Shown here: positions 45,601 through 56,529 of the stretch, piece by piece | Layout of the letters: the number at the start of each line of letters is the position of its first letter | Position numbering within the stretch: the stretch's first letter is position 1 | NCBI GenBank assembly: GCA_903813345.2 | Contig: CAIIXF020000009.1 | Span: 23,277,759 to 23,341,758, forward strand | DNA length: 64,000 nt | Direction of reading: 5' to 3' | From: Owenia fusiformis | Lineage: Eukaryota > Annelida > Polychaeta > Sabellida > Oweniidae | Notes under the pieces: model-generated | Seen by the model: only the letters and a program-made list of their open reading frames with translations | Told to the model about the DNA's origin: nothing | The model's database searches: none | Made by a program: the position numbers and the translations under genes

Positions 45601-48600
45601 TAAAAGTGCAGATCTTAACTGTTTTTCGAAAAACCGTTTATGTAACTTAAGTGAGGAATTAAATCGACGATTCTGTTGTCTTCTGAACTATTTGTTAGCA
45701 AATATGTACATTTTCTTAAACATATGATACTGATACACGTTTGTTTTAAAAATGTCATGGGAATTCTGCCTACAACGTGTGAAATAAGGAAAAAAGAAAA
45801 ATCGTACCCTCGACGTTCCGACATTTTGTTACCAAAACGAACCGTTTCGGTAACCAGCGTAATCGAGTGGATCACCAGTGTAAACATAAGATTTTCTATA
45901 AGCTATGTAGTCGCTGCCATGATTTTATATATTTCTAGCTCTAAATAATGGGGACAGGTGGAGTTAATGGAACAGTAAAATGTCATCCGAACACCTGGCA
46001 ACTCCGAACACCTCCCAATCTAAACACTTATTTTCGGTCCCATGTTTTCCGTCCTTTGAGTCCCACGTTCAAGGAACTTTGAAGTGAGAACACCTCCCAA
46101 TTCGAACAATGAACAGTCATATTCTAAATATTGACCTGTCTAATCTGAACACTTTTCATAAAGTATCACATGTTGAACAAAATTGCTCAAATATTTACTA
46201 TTACTTACCGATTGATATCCTTTCCAAACTTTTGGAAAAAACATTGAGTGGTCTAAATCATACTGTCTCTAATAAGCTCATTTGATTAGATTCACTGGTG
46301 ATCCACTCGGTAAACGCTATTTCGAAAAACAGTTAAGATCTGCACGTTTAACCCATACCACCGTTTCTGCAACTTAAATGAGGAATTAAATCGACGATTC
46401 TGTTGTCTTTTCGCAAACATGTACCTTTTCTAAAACATATGATACTGTTACACGCTTGTGTGAAAAAATGTCGTGGGGATTCTGCCTACAACGCGTGAAA
46501 TAACGAAAAAAGAAAAGTCGTACCTTCGACGTTCCGACATTTTGGTACCGAAACGAACCGTTTCGGTAACCAGCGTAATCGAGTGGATCACCAGTGAGAT
46601 TGTCAATTAATTAGACTGCCATAAAGCTTGTGTATTGTGGACAATAAACTACAAGTATTTATTGAAAATGTGTTCATATTTCTTCAAAATCCAGAATCCC
46701 CTAAATGCAAAAACCTTGAAATGTGAACACCTAATCTGGACGCTTTTAGACGGTCTCAAATGGCATTCGGATTAGGTTTTACTGTATATCAACAATGGGG
46801 ATATTGGGGAATGGGGGGGATAAAGGTATACAGTATATATATTTTCTCTCTATCCTAGATTGACCTTCAGCGTATTACACCAAGTGTATTCATGATCCTT
46901 CTAAATGTCCGTAAAGAATTACTCTAGATAGTCTTATCTTGTTTTTCTCGCTTTATTAGTGCTAATTCCGAATGTTCAAACTCATTGCTTCCTAATGTAG
47001 GTCAAGATCATTCATCTTCCATTTGATAAAGTTTATCGAGTTGTATACTGGTTACGCATGTGTTATTGAAATGTTTTCCATTTTAAAAATCGCTTTCTGA
47101 TCCGGCTGTTTTGTACTACAGTTGGTAAAAAGTAGTATAGTATTTAATTCAAGCATACAATTTCTATATTCACTCAAAGGGGGATGTTTTTTAAATGGTT
47201 TTCATGAAAAACTCCTTGGAATTTAAAGGCCAGAGTCTATTACATGTATTAATGCATCGGTCAATCAAATAAGCCAGGAAAGTTCAAAACCATAGACAAT
47301 GTCAAAAGATGATTATATTTACGTCATAATAATCTCAAATGGATATACCCTCTGTATCAAAAGTCTTTTCCTATTATGGAAAACCTTAAATAAATTAAGA
47401 GGGTAGTTGTATGGCAATCCCAAATCATAAATATAAAGCAAGGAAATATCTTTATTTATGACCCAAATATACTATTATGCCACAAATGCATTCTTCGAAT
47501 TTATAATATTCTCAATCATGCCACCTGAGTTAGTGATAATGGATTCAGTCATGTCATGAATATTTTGAGCCATTCGACTACATACATATTCTTGAATATG
47601 AATAATACGATCGTAATATTACGTCCATTTGAAACATCGTCTTTTTCAGCCACATAGAGCGTGTCCGCGTCATCATAAGTGTTATCCAAGTAGGACGCGG
47701 GTCGAGCGTTTCCACCTGCTCGGCGGGCCGACGATACATGAAGTCATAGAGGACTGTCACTGTCAAGCAACGCCCCGGAAATGTTCAAGGCACTCGGTAC
47801 TCAAGGTCTTTAATCCAAACTCACCATATGAAACCGAAGTTGACGTTGGACGATGCCACGGCAAATGCCATGACGGTAAGGTCATCCTTCAAGATCGGTC
47901 TTTCACTGCTTTCATAGCAGCTCGATGTAATGCAATGATTAACTCTTTGTGTCAAGGATGGTTAAGGTCGGAACTCTCCACTTTCAACGACCAAAGTAGT
48001 CCTCTTATTTCCCAATATTGACTGTACTCTTTCCAATGTCGCTTATGAAAAAACTTAAATTGTTGGTGTCTTACGTTGACATATTTCGACCTACAATACA
48101 TTCAGCAAATTAGGATCGAGCAGAGACATTGAGTAACAGAACCAAGTGAAATGTTGAATCCCAATGTAAATGACACGTACATATATATTAAGCCAATATT
48201 ATATAACCTTTTCTGAAATTTTGATACTCGAATGGTCCAAATTTGAGACCTAACTTTAGTGATTCAAAAATCTAAAACAAAATCAATCTTACCGTTAAGT
48301 GTTATCCATATTGCAGGGCAAATGCTATGTGTTCGAAACAACCAAATGCCGCCCAATTGCAGTCGGCCATGAGGAACATTTTTATTCGTATAAAATTTTT
48401 CTTTCAGGAAATGGTTGTCAACCCACTAGAAACAAGACGGTGGCAATCCCAGGTCCAAATGGTAAGTCGCCCCCGAGTTACCAACTCTTCTTCCCACTCA
48501 GTTACACTGGTGATCCACTCGATTACGCTGGTTACCGAAACGGTTCGATTTGGTAACAAAATGTCGGAACGTCGAAGGTACGATTTTTCTTTTTTCCTTA

Positions 48601-50719
48601 TTTCACGCGTTCTAGGCAGAATCCCCACGACGTTTTTTCACACAAACGTGTATCAGTATCATATGTTTTAGAAAAAGTTCATGTTTGCGAAAAAAAAGCT
48701 CAGAAGACAATAGAATCGTCGATTAAATTCCTCACTTAAGTTACATAAACGATTTGTGTTAAAAGTGCAGATCTTAACTGTTTTTCGAAAAACCGTTTAT
48801 GTAACTTAAGTGAAGAATTAAATCGACGATTCTGTTGTCCTCTGAACTATTTGTTCGCACATATGTACATTTTCTTAAACATATGATACTGATACACGTT
48901 TGTGTTGAAAAATGTCTTGGGAATTCTGCCTACAACGTGTGAAATAAGGAAAAGAGAAAAATCGTACCTTCGACGTTCCGACATTTTGTTACCAAAACGA
49001 ACCGTTTCGGTAATTAGCGTAATCGAGTGGATCACCAGTGAGTTAGGAGAATATGCCATTAGGAATATGGACTAGTGATGTAATGCACTTGCTTGATTAA
49101 ATCAAGTTTTTGACTACAGTATGTTAGGCCTGTCTTGTAAAAATAAAAAACTTGTAGCTAGGTTACACTGAAATCAACGGGGAGATACAATTGCTATAGT
49201 ATTGTAATATTCCACGGTCATCCGTTCCTTCTAAAGATCTCTTTGTTGCCAATCGTTACATGTATCGTCTATACTATAGTACCATGTCATACGCATATTT
49301 TTGTTTTTATGACACCATCAAAAGTGCTGATGATATATTGTTATGGTCTCCAACTTTTTTGTCGACGGTGGTTGGTGCTTTGGGTTCGGCGGTCGGTGTT
49401 TGTAACGAATGGCAGGTGGTGATATGTGTCATGTTAATACCTTGTTTATATAGAGTGTGCTTCTGCCCTTGTTTCCCGGGCCTTGTTTCCTTAGATATAC
49501 CGCACGAATGACACCATCATCCGGGGATACATACGGTATGCGCGCACGACTGAACAGCAAGTGTAAAACACAGTACATGACAAAAAAACATTACATTAAA
49601 ACCCGTGTACAATTTACAGGTGATTCCCTGGTCGAGGTGGTAGCAGAATGTGGCTGTGTGGGCAATTGTTACCGAATGAGTCACAAAGAGGTCTACTACG
49701 AACGCTACTACAACAGCACCCTGGAGTCACACCAAGAACGATTGATTGAGATCGACGTCGGGACTTGCGCGGGCAACTGCTCAGGGGCGGAGAAGTATCA
49801 ATGTGTTTTGAGGTAAATTGCTAAATGTTTTTATTTCTACATTATCATAATTTAATTTCTATTTATTCGCCCTATCCTAGACACTTCTTTTTCGAAGTTC
49901 ATAACCAGGGATCCGGATGAGTTTATAAAGAGATGTTGTATCTCAGTCTTACGACTATACTCATTCGCAGAACGCAAGGCCAGATATCACCATCCATTAT
50001 GTTCCTCATTTTCTAACGGAGAGGATAATGTCTTGAACCCTGTGTTTGGGGATGGATTATACCAATGTTTTGAAATATTTTCCCTTTGACATTAATCCTG
50101 TTGCGTTTTAGATTTCAGTTGCATTTTTAAAAACAGCAAAAACTACAGAGAGGGTGACATTGTCATATTGCCAGCAGTAGCCTTTATTTCAAGAGTTTAT
50201 TTCAGGTGAATGGTTGTAGTCAACAGCTATCGGTAATAATTTTGAAAGAGGTGTCCCCATTTCAATTCTAATATTCTAGTTAGATATCCTTAATATTGAC
50301 AGGTTTGGATTTTGGAATTGTTGATGACATTGGGCACATTGGCATGTTTATTGAACATTACGGTTGTGACCAACATTTTTCATTCTATATCCCTTGCTGC
50401 CACTTTGATGTCACGACCACTTAGAACGTAACTTAAATGCTTATATCAATGTTTGGCAGAGATTAAGCAAAATTCGACATTAAAACGATGGGGTTTACTT
50501 AAAATATGAATAGATTTGAAGGTCCTGAATATGTAAACATACTTGAAGTCGATACATTTTCTAAATTCTAGGTCGAAGACCACGCCAAGTTTCTGTCTGA
50601 TGTCACTGGTGAAGAAGCAGACGAAGTGTGCGCCCATTTCCTACATATCTCATGAATTCATGACCATACACGATGACGAAAGGACAATTTTAACCGTAAA
50701 TGAATGCGGCTGTCAATAA
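42576..50719 (+). CDS. pnhd: Pinhead-like secreted protein with tandem cystine-knot modules
   Basis: Predicted secreted extracellular regulator of early patterning. Exons: 42576-42627, 42835-43032, 43557-43657, 47650-47875, 48408-48461, 49495-49812, 50572-50719 (stop TAA). A hydrophobic signal segment VCIASIPVLLS is split by intron 1. Three repeats follow the pattern Cys-rich start, VDVGxCxxxC, then ExCxC: VDVGHCRKDC with EDCHCQ, VDVGRCHGKC with AECGCVGNC, and IDVGTCAGNC with NECGCQ at the very end. CxGxC plus terminal CxC is the ring pattern of CTCK/TGF-beta-type cystine knots. All phases agree except between 48461 (phase 1) and 49495 (phase 2), so an exon is missing or unread. The name Pinhead rests on the three-module architecture and on the ADMP-like ligand gene directly downstream. 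Confidence 0.8.
42835..43032 (+). CDS. pnhd: Pinhead-like exon 2: signal core, Ser/Thr linker, first Cys pair
   Basis: After ttgttttcag it reads VCIASIPVLLSVDGD, a Ser/Thr-rich low-complexity stretch, and ESCCFRESRKIVAGHG. Phase 1 to phase 1, donor gtaaga. The adjacent CC starts the first module. Confidence 0.82.
43557..43657 (+). CDS. pnhd: Pinhead-like exon 3: VDVGHCRKDC
   Basis: Reads DDDRMAVHVDVGHCRKDCRT and ends GDERDRLR. The knot motif has Lys in place of the usual central Gly (C-R-K-D-C). Acceptor taactttag, donor gtaaat, phase 1 in and 0 out. Confidence 0.85.
43885..44734. mobile_element. Foldback element family 1, copy B
   Basis: 850-bp palindrome nearly identical to 16070-16921, with ends CACCCTATGCAGACAGAGCC and complement, flanked by the exact 5-bp duplication ggatt. 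Lies in the Pinhead-like intron 3. Confidence 0.92.
45346..45880. mobile_element. Foldback element family 2, copy B
   Basis: Ends CACTGGTGATCCGCTCGATT and complement, flanked by the exact 5-bp duplication taaac. The two arms meet near 45610 around gcagatcttaactgtttttc. Pinhead-like intron 3. Confidence 0.92.
46293..46596. mobile_element. Foldback element family 2, copy C (left arm deleted)
   Basis: Ends CACTGGTGATCCACTCGGTA and complement, flanked by the 5-bp duplication agatt. Most of the left arm is gone, leaving 304 bp. Pinhead-like intron 3. Confidence 0.9.
46597..47649. other. Pinhead-like intron 3, right part
   Basis: AT-rich intron sequence. No exon, mobile element border or tandem repeat was recognised. 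Confidence 0.5.
47650..47875 (+). CDS. pnhd: Pinhead-like exon 4: EDCHCQ and VDVGRCHGKC
   Basis: Completes module 1 (CPRHHKCYPSRTRVERF, then EVIEDCHCQ) and begins module 2 (ETEVDVGRCHGKC). Acceptor ctttttcag, donor gtaagg, phase 0 in and 1 out. GC content and Cys spacing stand out from the flanking introns. Confidence 0.9.
48408..48461 (+). CDS. pnhd: Pinhead-like exon 5: 54-bp CQPTR segment
   Basis: Reads GNGCQPTRNKTVAIPGPN after tttctttcag, symmetrical phase 1 to 1, donor gtaagt. It corresponds to the CCFRESRKIVAGHG end of exon 2. An open frame extends upstream, but joining it would break the phase with exon 4. Confidence 0.78.
48505..49040. mobile_element. Foldback element family 2, copy D
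   Basis: Ends CACTGGTGATCCACTCGATT and complement, flanked by the exact 5-bp duplication agtta. It sits 43 bp after exon 5, in the intron where one exon appears to be missing. Confidence 0.92.
49330..49440. repeat. Short dispersed repeat, copy 1 of 2
   Basis: Shares ttatggtctccaacttttt-like start, a cggtg/ttcggcg-rich middle and gtaacgaatggcaggtggtg with 53000-53115. It lies immediately before the next exon. Confidence 0.6.
49495..49812 (+). CDS. pnhd: Pinhead-like exon 6: AECGCVGNC and IDVGTCAGNC
   Basis: After ttccttag the usable frame reads YTARMTPSSGDTYG, then KTRVQFTGDSLVEVVAECGC and, at the end, RLIEIDVGTCAGNCSG. A sequon (NST) and several basic residues lie between. It starts in phase 2 whereas exon 5 ends in phase 1. 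The donor gtaaat gives phase 2 out and matches the last exon. Confidence 0.83.
50572..50719 (+). CDS. pnhd: Pinhead-like exon 7: C-terminal end of third module
   Basis: Reads RSKTTPSFCLMSLVKKQTKC, then APISYISHEF and a final TVNECGCQ before TAA (50717-50719). The terminal CxC is typical of cystine-knot ends. An aataaa overlaps the stop; another lies at 51006-51011. Confidence 0.87.
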
Positions 50720-52382
50720 AAGAGGATCAAGAATGATTCCTTGAAGAACCCCTTTGCCAAAATCTCAGAAATTATAGTTTCGTATATCGTGTACTAAAGA
50801 TACAAGCATGTAACGTATAGATATAAATTTATAAATACTAAAGGGAACATAAAGAGTTCTAAAGATCTGAAAGCATATATCCATGTACCAGATATAGAAA
50901 AATTGATTTGTGATCAAATACTATAGATTAAGATAAAGGTTCTGGTACCACAAAGACTCAAAAAAATTTCTGAATAGATATGAATGGCGGCGATAAGTAA
51001 AATTAAATAAAACACATTTCAATAGGTAAAGCAGCTATTATACTCTCTCGAACTCAATTAAGAGATGTATCTAAACAAATCCAAAAAACAAACAACAAAT
51101 CAATATGCAAAACAAAAAATACATACATACATTTCAATTTATAATGCAACTTTGATTCTATAATGCACGAGCTAGTTAGAGTAAAAAGACTAAACATAAA
51201 TTTTGTTCGACGAGTATTTGACAATATAGTATGGACACCTATGAAAATAGTCACTATTGAAAGATGTAATTTCTGACGATTGCTTCGTGAATGGAATATT
51301 TCAGAAACTCTTTTCGAACTAAGTGGTATCAGAATCATAAAGGAGTGATATACCTAAATATTTTCATTTTTTTCATTTTAAACATGTGTTCTATGTTCCA
51401 TTAATAGAAGTGGAATATTGTTAGTCGTAGAAACAATTCTCTGACTATACGCTTCTTCACTGGACTGATTTTTAGGCGGCCATTTTGAAATTATGTAAAG
51501 AGATACGCCTATGGCTTAAATAATATTTCAAAAAAGGCATGGAAATAATCAGACCTCTATTCAGATGAAATATTTGGTATACCACTCTTTTAAACTCTAG
51601 AATGACTATCAGGAATTTGCATATATTTGCAAAATGTTATTGTGATTGTCTATATACCTCATTCAATGACACCAGTGCAGATCGTACTATGTGTGATGTC
51701 ATGCATGTCATGTGAAAACAAAATCATGTTATGTAATATAAATATATGTAAAGGGCATGTAAAAGGGCATATAAAATGTACGGGACAGAGCATATCACTA
51801 ACTAGCGACATGACGTATTCAGTCACGGTATTTCCAGGGTCTTAACTCAAAGTAATAACAGATATGGCCCCTTGGCGTAGTGTTTGCAATTTAAAAGTGC
51901 ACTGTAAAGATATTTTAAGCTAGTACAATAAAAATATTGATATATTTTTAGCCAGAAAATTGATGATTCAGACAATTGGAGTAGACTCTACAATTTATCA
52001 TACTCAGTTATCGTCAGGTCGGGCGCAACAGGATTATTGGATAGACAATTCTGGCGTATAGCTTTAACAAAACAATTTGTAGAGGTCCCTGGGGTGAAGT
52101 TAATTCTCTTACAGTTAACATTGTGGTAACATGTGTCTCCATATTTACCATTGGAAAGCGACAATTACAAAATCCGTAAACTTTTGTAAATGATAGACAT
52201 CATTTGCGTCTAAAATTCGCACACTTTTGATTGATTTTGGAGTTATGCCGCAGAAATTTTCTGATAAAATTAGTAAGGTCTCTTTGAGATATCATTTGGC
52301 CGACTGGCTGCTAAATTCCACTTGGGAGACAACATAACCAGTCTGCCTGGCGAAGCCTTACAAAGCGTTCATCTGGTCGGCG

Positions 52383-52574
52383 TCATTCAACAATATCAAC
52401 TTCGATGAAATCAGAAGTGCATTGACTTTTATGTAATACCCAGGACGTAGTCGCCATTATCCGCGACAGCACGTCAGCCGTGCTATTGTGATTGTACAGG
52501 CCCGTGGGATTGTAAACATCGTCGAAAAGCGATGTAAGGGAAGATATTAATGTTTCTGGAATAAGTTGCATCAA
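52383..52574 (-). CDS. Possible coding segment, unrecognised
   Basis: A 63-codon minus-strand frame with balanced composition (SLTSLFDDVYNPTGLYNHNS, then TADVLSRIMATTSW, ending DFIEVDIVE and stop). A good acceptor (acttattccag) precedes LISSLTS, so it could be a terminal exon. No family recognised and no partner exon found. Confidence 0.3.
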   Translation of the reverse strand: MMQLIPETLISSLTSLFDDVYNPTGLYNHNSTADVLSRIMATTSWVLHKSQCTSDFIEVDIVE

Positions 52575-52999
52575 AATGTAATTATAATATTATGTTTTTG
52601 TTGAGTTTAATTGACCAGGGGCATATTTTGTTCCCTTAGCGTTTATTATAGCCAATGGACGTGAATTTGTTAAGGAGAATGTCCGGGGTATGTCCCTTGA
52701 GTTGTCCGAGTAATGGATCAGCTGAATCGGCATTTAGACCTTTATAACTAAAGCTGACTAAACCTGTGTCAACAAGACTAGGTTTCTCTCTAAACTTTCC
52801 GTTTGTACCTTAAATCTACAAAGTGGTGTAAATAAAGATATGTTATACCGACAATAAGTGTTATAATGCTTTTATTTTGTATTTAGGGACGTATCAATAG
52901 AAATCAATTGAGACTTTATAACAGATTGTCAACATCTTCTTGATTCCATTGAGTTTACAAAACGGTTTTTATTATGTCACCACCGCAAGTGATGACATA

Positions 53000-53115
53000 T
53001 TGGTGTAGTCTCCAACTTTTTTTGAACGGTGTTCGGCAGTTGGTGTTCGGCGCTCGGCGATTGGTGTTCGACATTCGGCGTCTGTAACAAATGGTAGGTG
53101 GTGACATTTTGCATG
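53000..53115. repeat. Short dispersed repeat, copy 2 of 2
   Basis: Counterpart of 49330-49440, with ggtgttcggcg units repeated more often and gtaacaaatggtaggtggtg at the end. Function unknown. Confidence 0.6.
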
Positions 53116-53382
53116 TTAATGTCCTGTTTTGTGTGTAGTCCTATCAAGAATTATTTCCATCCTAGATTAAGAGACAGAATGCATCATAAAGAAGGGTGAA
53201 CGTATTATAAACAAACTTTCATTGTTTGAAAACATGGTTAATTAAATTAAAAATGTTTAATTTTATTCAATATTTTCAAAAGCCTCATTCGTATGAAAAA
53301 TAAACATAAACGACGAATTTTTGAAAACGATTTTTTAATGCATTTACGTCGTTGGAGAAAATAAGCACGACAGCTTAAAGTT

Positions 53383-53682
53383 CTATGAACTAAAACTTTC
53401 CAAAACAAAATTTCTAAAAGTGCTTTCCAAATCTGATTCTAACTTTCTCCTGAGTCTAACAGCTAGTTTGATGTTTAGCATGTCTAGTGTCCCGCCCCTG
53501 GGGCACTGCACGTAGATCCCGTAGTCCAGTAGAGCCAGATGTTCGAGCCGACACTTCCACTCCGTTCCAATAACATGTTCCCCAAACGTCTTAAAGAATT
53601 CCTCTAAACAAGTTATTGAACTTTCCATTGTATTCCTGGGGCAAGCAAAGAAAACATCAAAGTTTCTTCCCATTTTAAGCAT
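53383..53682 (-). CDS. Possible coding exon or small gene, unrecognised
   Basis: A 99-codon minus-strand frame of locally high GC and protein-like composition: CLEEFFKTFGEHVIGTEWKC, RLEHLALLDYGIYVQCPRGG, then TLDMLNIKLAVRLRRKLESD, stop at 53383. It may start at its own ATG or be a last exon with acceptor gcttgccccag at 53636. No family recognised; no upstream exon could be linked. Confidence 0.4.
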   Translation of the reverse strand: MLKMGRNFDVFFACPRNTMESSITCLEEFFKTFGEHVIGTEWKCRLEHLALLDYGIYVQCPRGGTLDMLNIKLAVRLRRKLESDLESTFRNFVLESFSS

Positions 53683-56177
53683 TATTATAGTCCTGTTTTG
53701 ACATAAATAGCTACTTTGATCTTTTACCTGTTATTGAGAGTCAGGTGGGCTACAGGTGTAGATATATACCTGGTAAGAATCAACTACTTAGTACACGTTG
53801 ATCTTCTAAACCCGGATTACTGTGAGGTACTGTGGGTCCATTAATCGTACAACCATATGCCATTCTTACACGTTCGCTTTTATTAAATATGAATGGAAAA
53901 ATAAATACCCATTGAAATTGAGAGGGCACAAGGGGCAACGTATGGAAATACTGAAGATTTGTAAGAACAATAGAATACAATAAATCAGGTATAAATATCT
54001 GAATCATCTAAACGACAATGCTTTCCAAAAATCGCCTACTCTCTCTTTAAGTGTCATCTAAAGAATCATGTGAATGCGCAATCAAATTGTTTTTGTTTTC
54101 TCGCGCATGATAACGCGTATTATTCCAAGGTACTAATGGCTATGAGAAACAGAAACTTGTGATTCCAAGCAAATAGCGTTCCTCTCACACGTGTGGAACG
54201 GTATAAGATTCCTTAGACGCCCTGGCGGTTTATTTTTTATTTGTGAGTGAAGTGGAGATTTATGCAACCTCACAACGTGGATGTGTTACCTGCTTCCAGG
54301 GTGAGCACATCTGGTAAACATCTGGCAGGGGAAAAATGTTATATGTTGCGAAGTCCCTAATTCTAATTAACTAAGACTTCATTTTGATCTCCATTACTCA
54401 CGTATAGTTACATATACCTGCTTGAGAAATGTTTAGCTTGGTCTGGGAAGTAAACAATTATAGTCCTGGTTGTAGCGAAAAGCAATTTAGTCCGAGAAAG
54501 AATTCCCAAAGGTGAGCAAAAGGTGAAAAGCAGCGAACCATCTAACATCTGGATTCGGCATCCATTCCTATCGTAACGATAGCGTGTAACTGCACTTTCT
54601 TCTCATTAAACCATTTCAAGTGACGTCATGTTACGATTCACACGGTCGAAGTTTCAAGTCACGATTCGTTCATTTGACATCGTTAATTGCCAATCAGCTT
54701 CTGGAAAAAATTATCATTCAAAATGTAAGCCTACTGTCATGTCACCAAATTTTAACACGGTTTGCTTACTTGCAACTAATGTTAAGGTCAATTCGTAGTT
54801 TAATGTCAAAAAGGCAATCCCATAATTCAACGGACCAAATGATTAAAACACGACGGGAATGATCAACCTCCTTCGTGATTTGATAAGAATCAGAAAATGA
54901 TGAGAAGATTCAGGTCAGCTGACAGACGAATATGAGTTATCTCCATAGCTACGGACGTCAGAACATTATACACCCTCAAATATGATAAATGTCAAAATTC
55001 GCTGATTAAAGATTCGACAGGCGGGATCGTTATCATTGAATCTATGTTTCTTTTTCAATGTAAAATTTTGAGCCAGATTGGCCGTAACCTGAGCAGTTTT
55101 ATCCCAAGGTGCTGTTCAGCGGCACCTGTGTCCTGAATTCAAAATTATTAATTAACGCGCCCGTATGTGATATACGATATCTGGAACATTTGTGGAGCGC
55201 CTGTTACTTTTGAGGTAGCTTTTAGTTTGCATATCTCCATGTAACGGCGATAATAGATGTTATTTTATACGATAAATATCCCCGTAAAGCTCATAAACAG
55301 GTGCATTCATTTTTTAATACCATGGAAAAAGCGTGACATCTCTGAAGAGCCTTCAAAGAAAGGTACGTGAATCCCACATAAAAATGCCGCAAATATGTAA
55401 ACATTTGAAAAATGTGAAGCCCTGGAATTCACTATAAATTTGAAGTACAGTTGCAAGGGTATCATTCAATTAGCGACCCCCACCCTAGTCGATGTATAAC
55501 CATCTCACTCGAGAATTGTCATTGTCAACGCTGGGAGGTTTTTGTAGCATTGACAACTTGGACTCTTGAGGACTGGACACTGCTGCTGCTCCCGTAGATG
55601 ACACCCCTTAACGTCAAGCTCTTCGCGGGAGCCTTACGTTGAAGTACGCGCCACTATGTCAGCGCAGGAAACACTTACCATTTGACAATAGATTATACAA
55701 AGTGGTTTTCAGAACAAATGCCAAGTGGGAGAAGTTATCTTGGTGGATGTGACTAAGACACTAAGACGATATAAGAGTCCGGAATGACAAAATTGGCCCG
55801 GAGATTGGATTCATTCTTTAGACAGGAGATTCTTGACTTGAGCTAGCTAACTGTCGTTGATACATCTGACTGGCCACAGCTGTGGATGCTGGTATATTAA
55901 ACGTTCAACCGAGATTCGCACCTTTAATTGCAAATAAGAGAAACCCTGAAAACAATGCGAGATGTGTCAATCGTGGTGTGAGCGCTAATCGGGCGACAAT
56001 AGTTGATGGAAAAATTTTGAGATTTCTACAGAGAGCACACTGCGGGAAACTGTGTGTACAGCCGATTAGCCTTACTTTAGCATACACCTCGTGTGTGTGT
56101 ATAGTAATTATAGGAGTTCCCAGGTGTTCTACGTCCGCAATTTTACTAGACTGCGCGGCACCACTCAATAGGGAAAC

Positions 56178-56529
56178 ATGGCGGCTTTGGAACAACACGG
56201 GAGTAGACATTCAGGCGCCGGGATCGGGGACACCCGAGCCTACTGGAGAACACCTCTCTCAACAATAGCAATTCTAGTCACGGTAGTACTGTTACAGACG
56301 GTGGTAGCAGCGCCAAACAGGCATCAAAGGGACATTACAGCGTTAAAGACTGAAGCAATTGCACGATTATCAAAAGTATTTGGGATTGAAAATCCACCTC
56401 ATATTCAGACTCACAGGGCACCCCCTCAATATATGTTGGACTTGTATCATAGCATAGCAGACACTGGAGGGATCACTAAGACGGCCACACCCTATAATGC
56501 AGACATTGTACGAGGTCTCCCTGACAGAG
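56178..56529 (+). CDS. admp: ADMP-like exon 1: signal peptide and propeptide start
   Basis: The ATG has a good context (aacATGG) and an in-frame TAG nine bases upstream (56169-56171). Predicted signal cleavage after VVAA. Contains LSKVFGIENPPHIQTHRAPP and QYMLDLYHSIAD, ending GLPDR. Donor gtgagc, phase 1. Confidence 0.88.

Larger units (their letters stand above)
50720..56177. other. Pinhead-ADMP intergenic region
   Basis: 5.5 kb separates the stop of the Pinhead-like gene from the start of the ADMP-like gene. It should contain the ADMP promoter and 5' UTR (GC content rises from about 55500). Two minus-strand coding-like segments and one short dispersed repeat (53000-53115) are listed separately; the rest shows no recognised feature. 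Confidence 0.6.

Noticed and set aside
48299-48407. Upstream extension of Pinhead-like exon 5 (frame through GKCYVFETTKC)
   Set aside because: Its only acceptor-like AG would place the exon out of phase with exon 4 and create an in-frame stop; the tttctttcag acceptor at 48407 fits both sides.
55882-56268. 128-codon frame overlapping the ADMP-like start
   Set aside because: Wrong frame relative to the signal peptide and propeptide; the 56178 start has an in-frame upstream stop, good context and homology.
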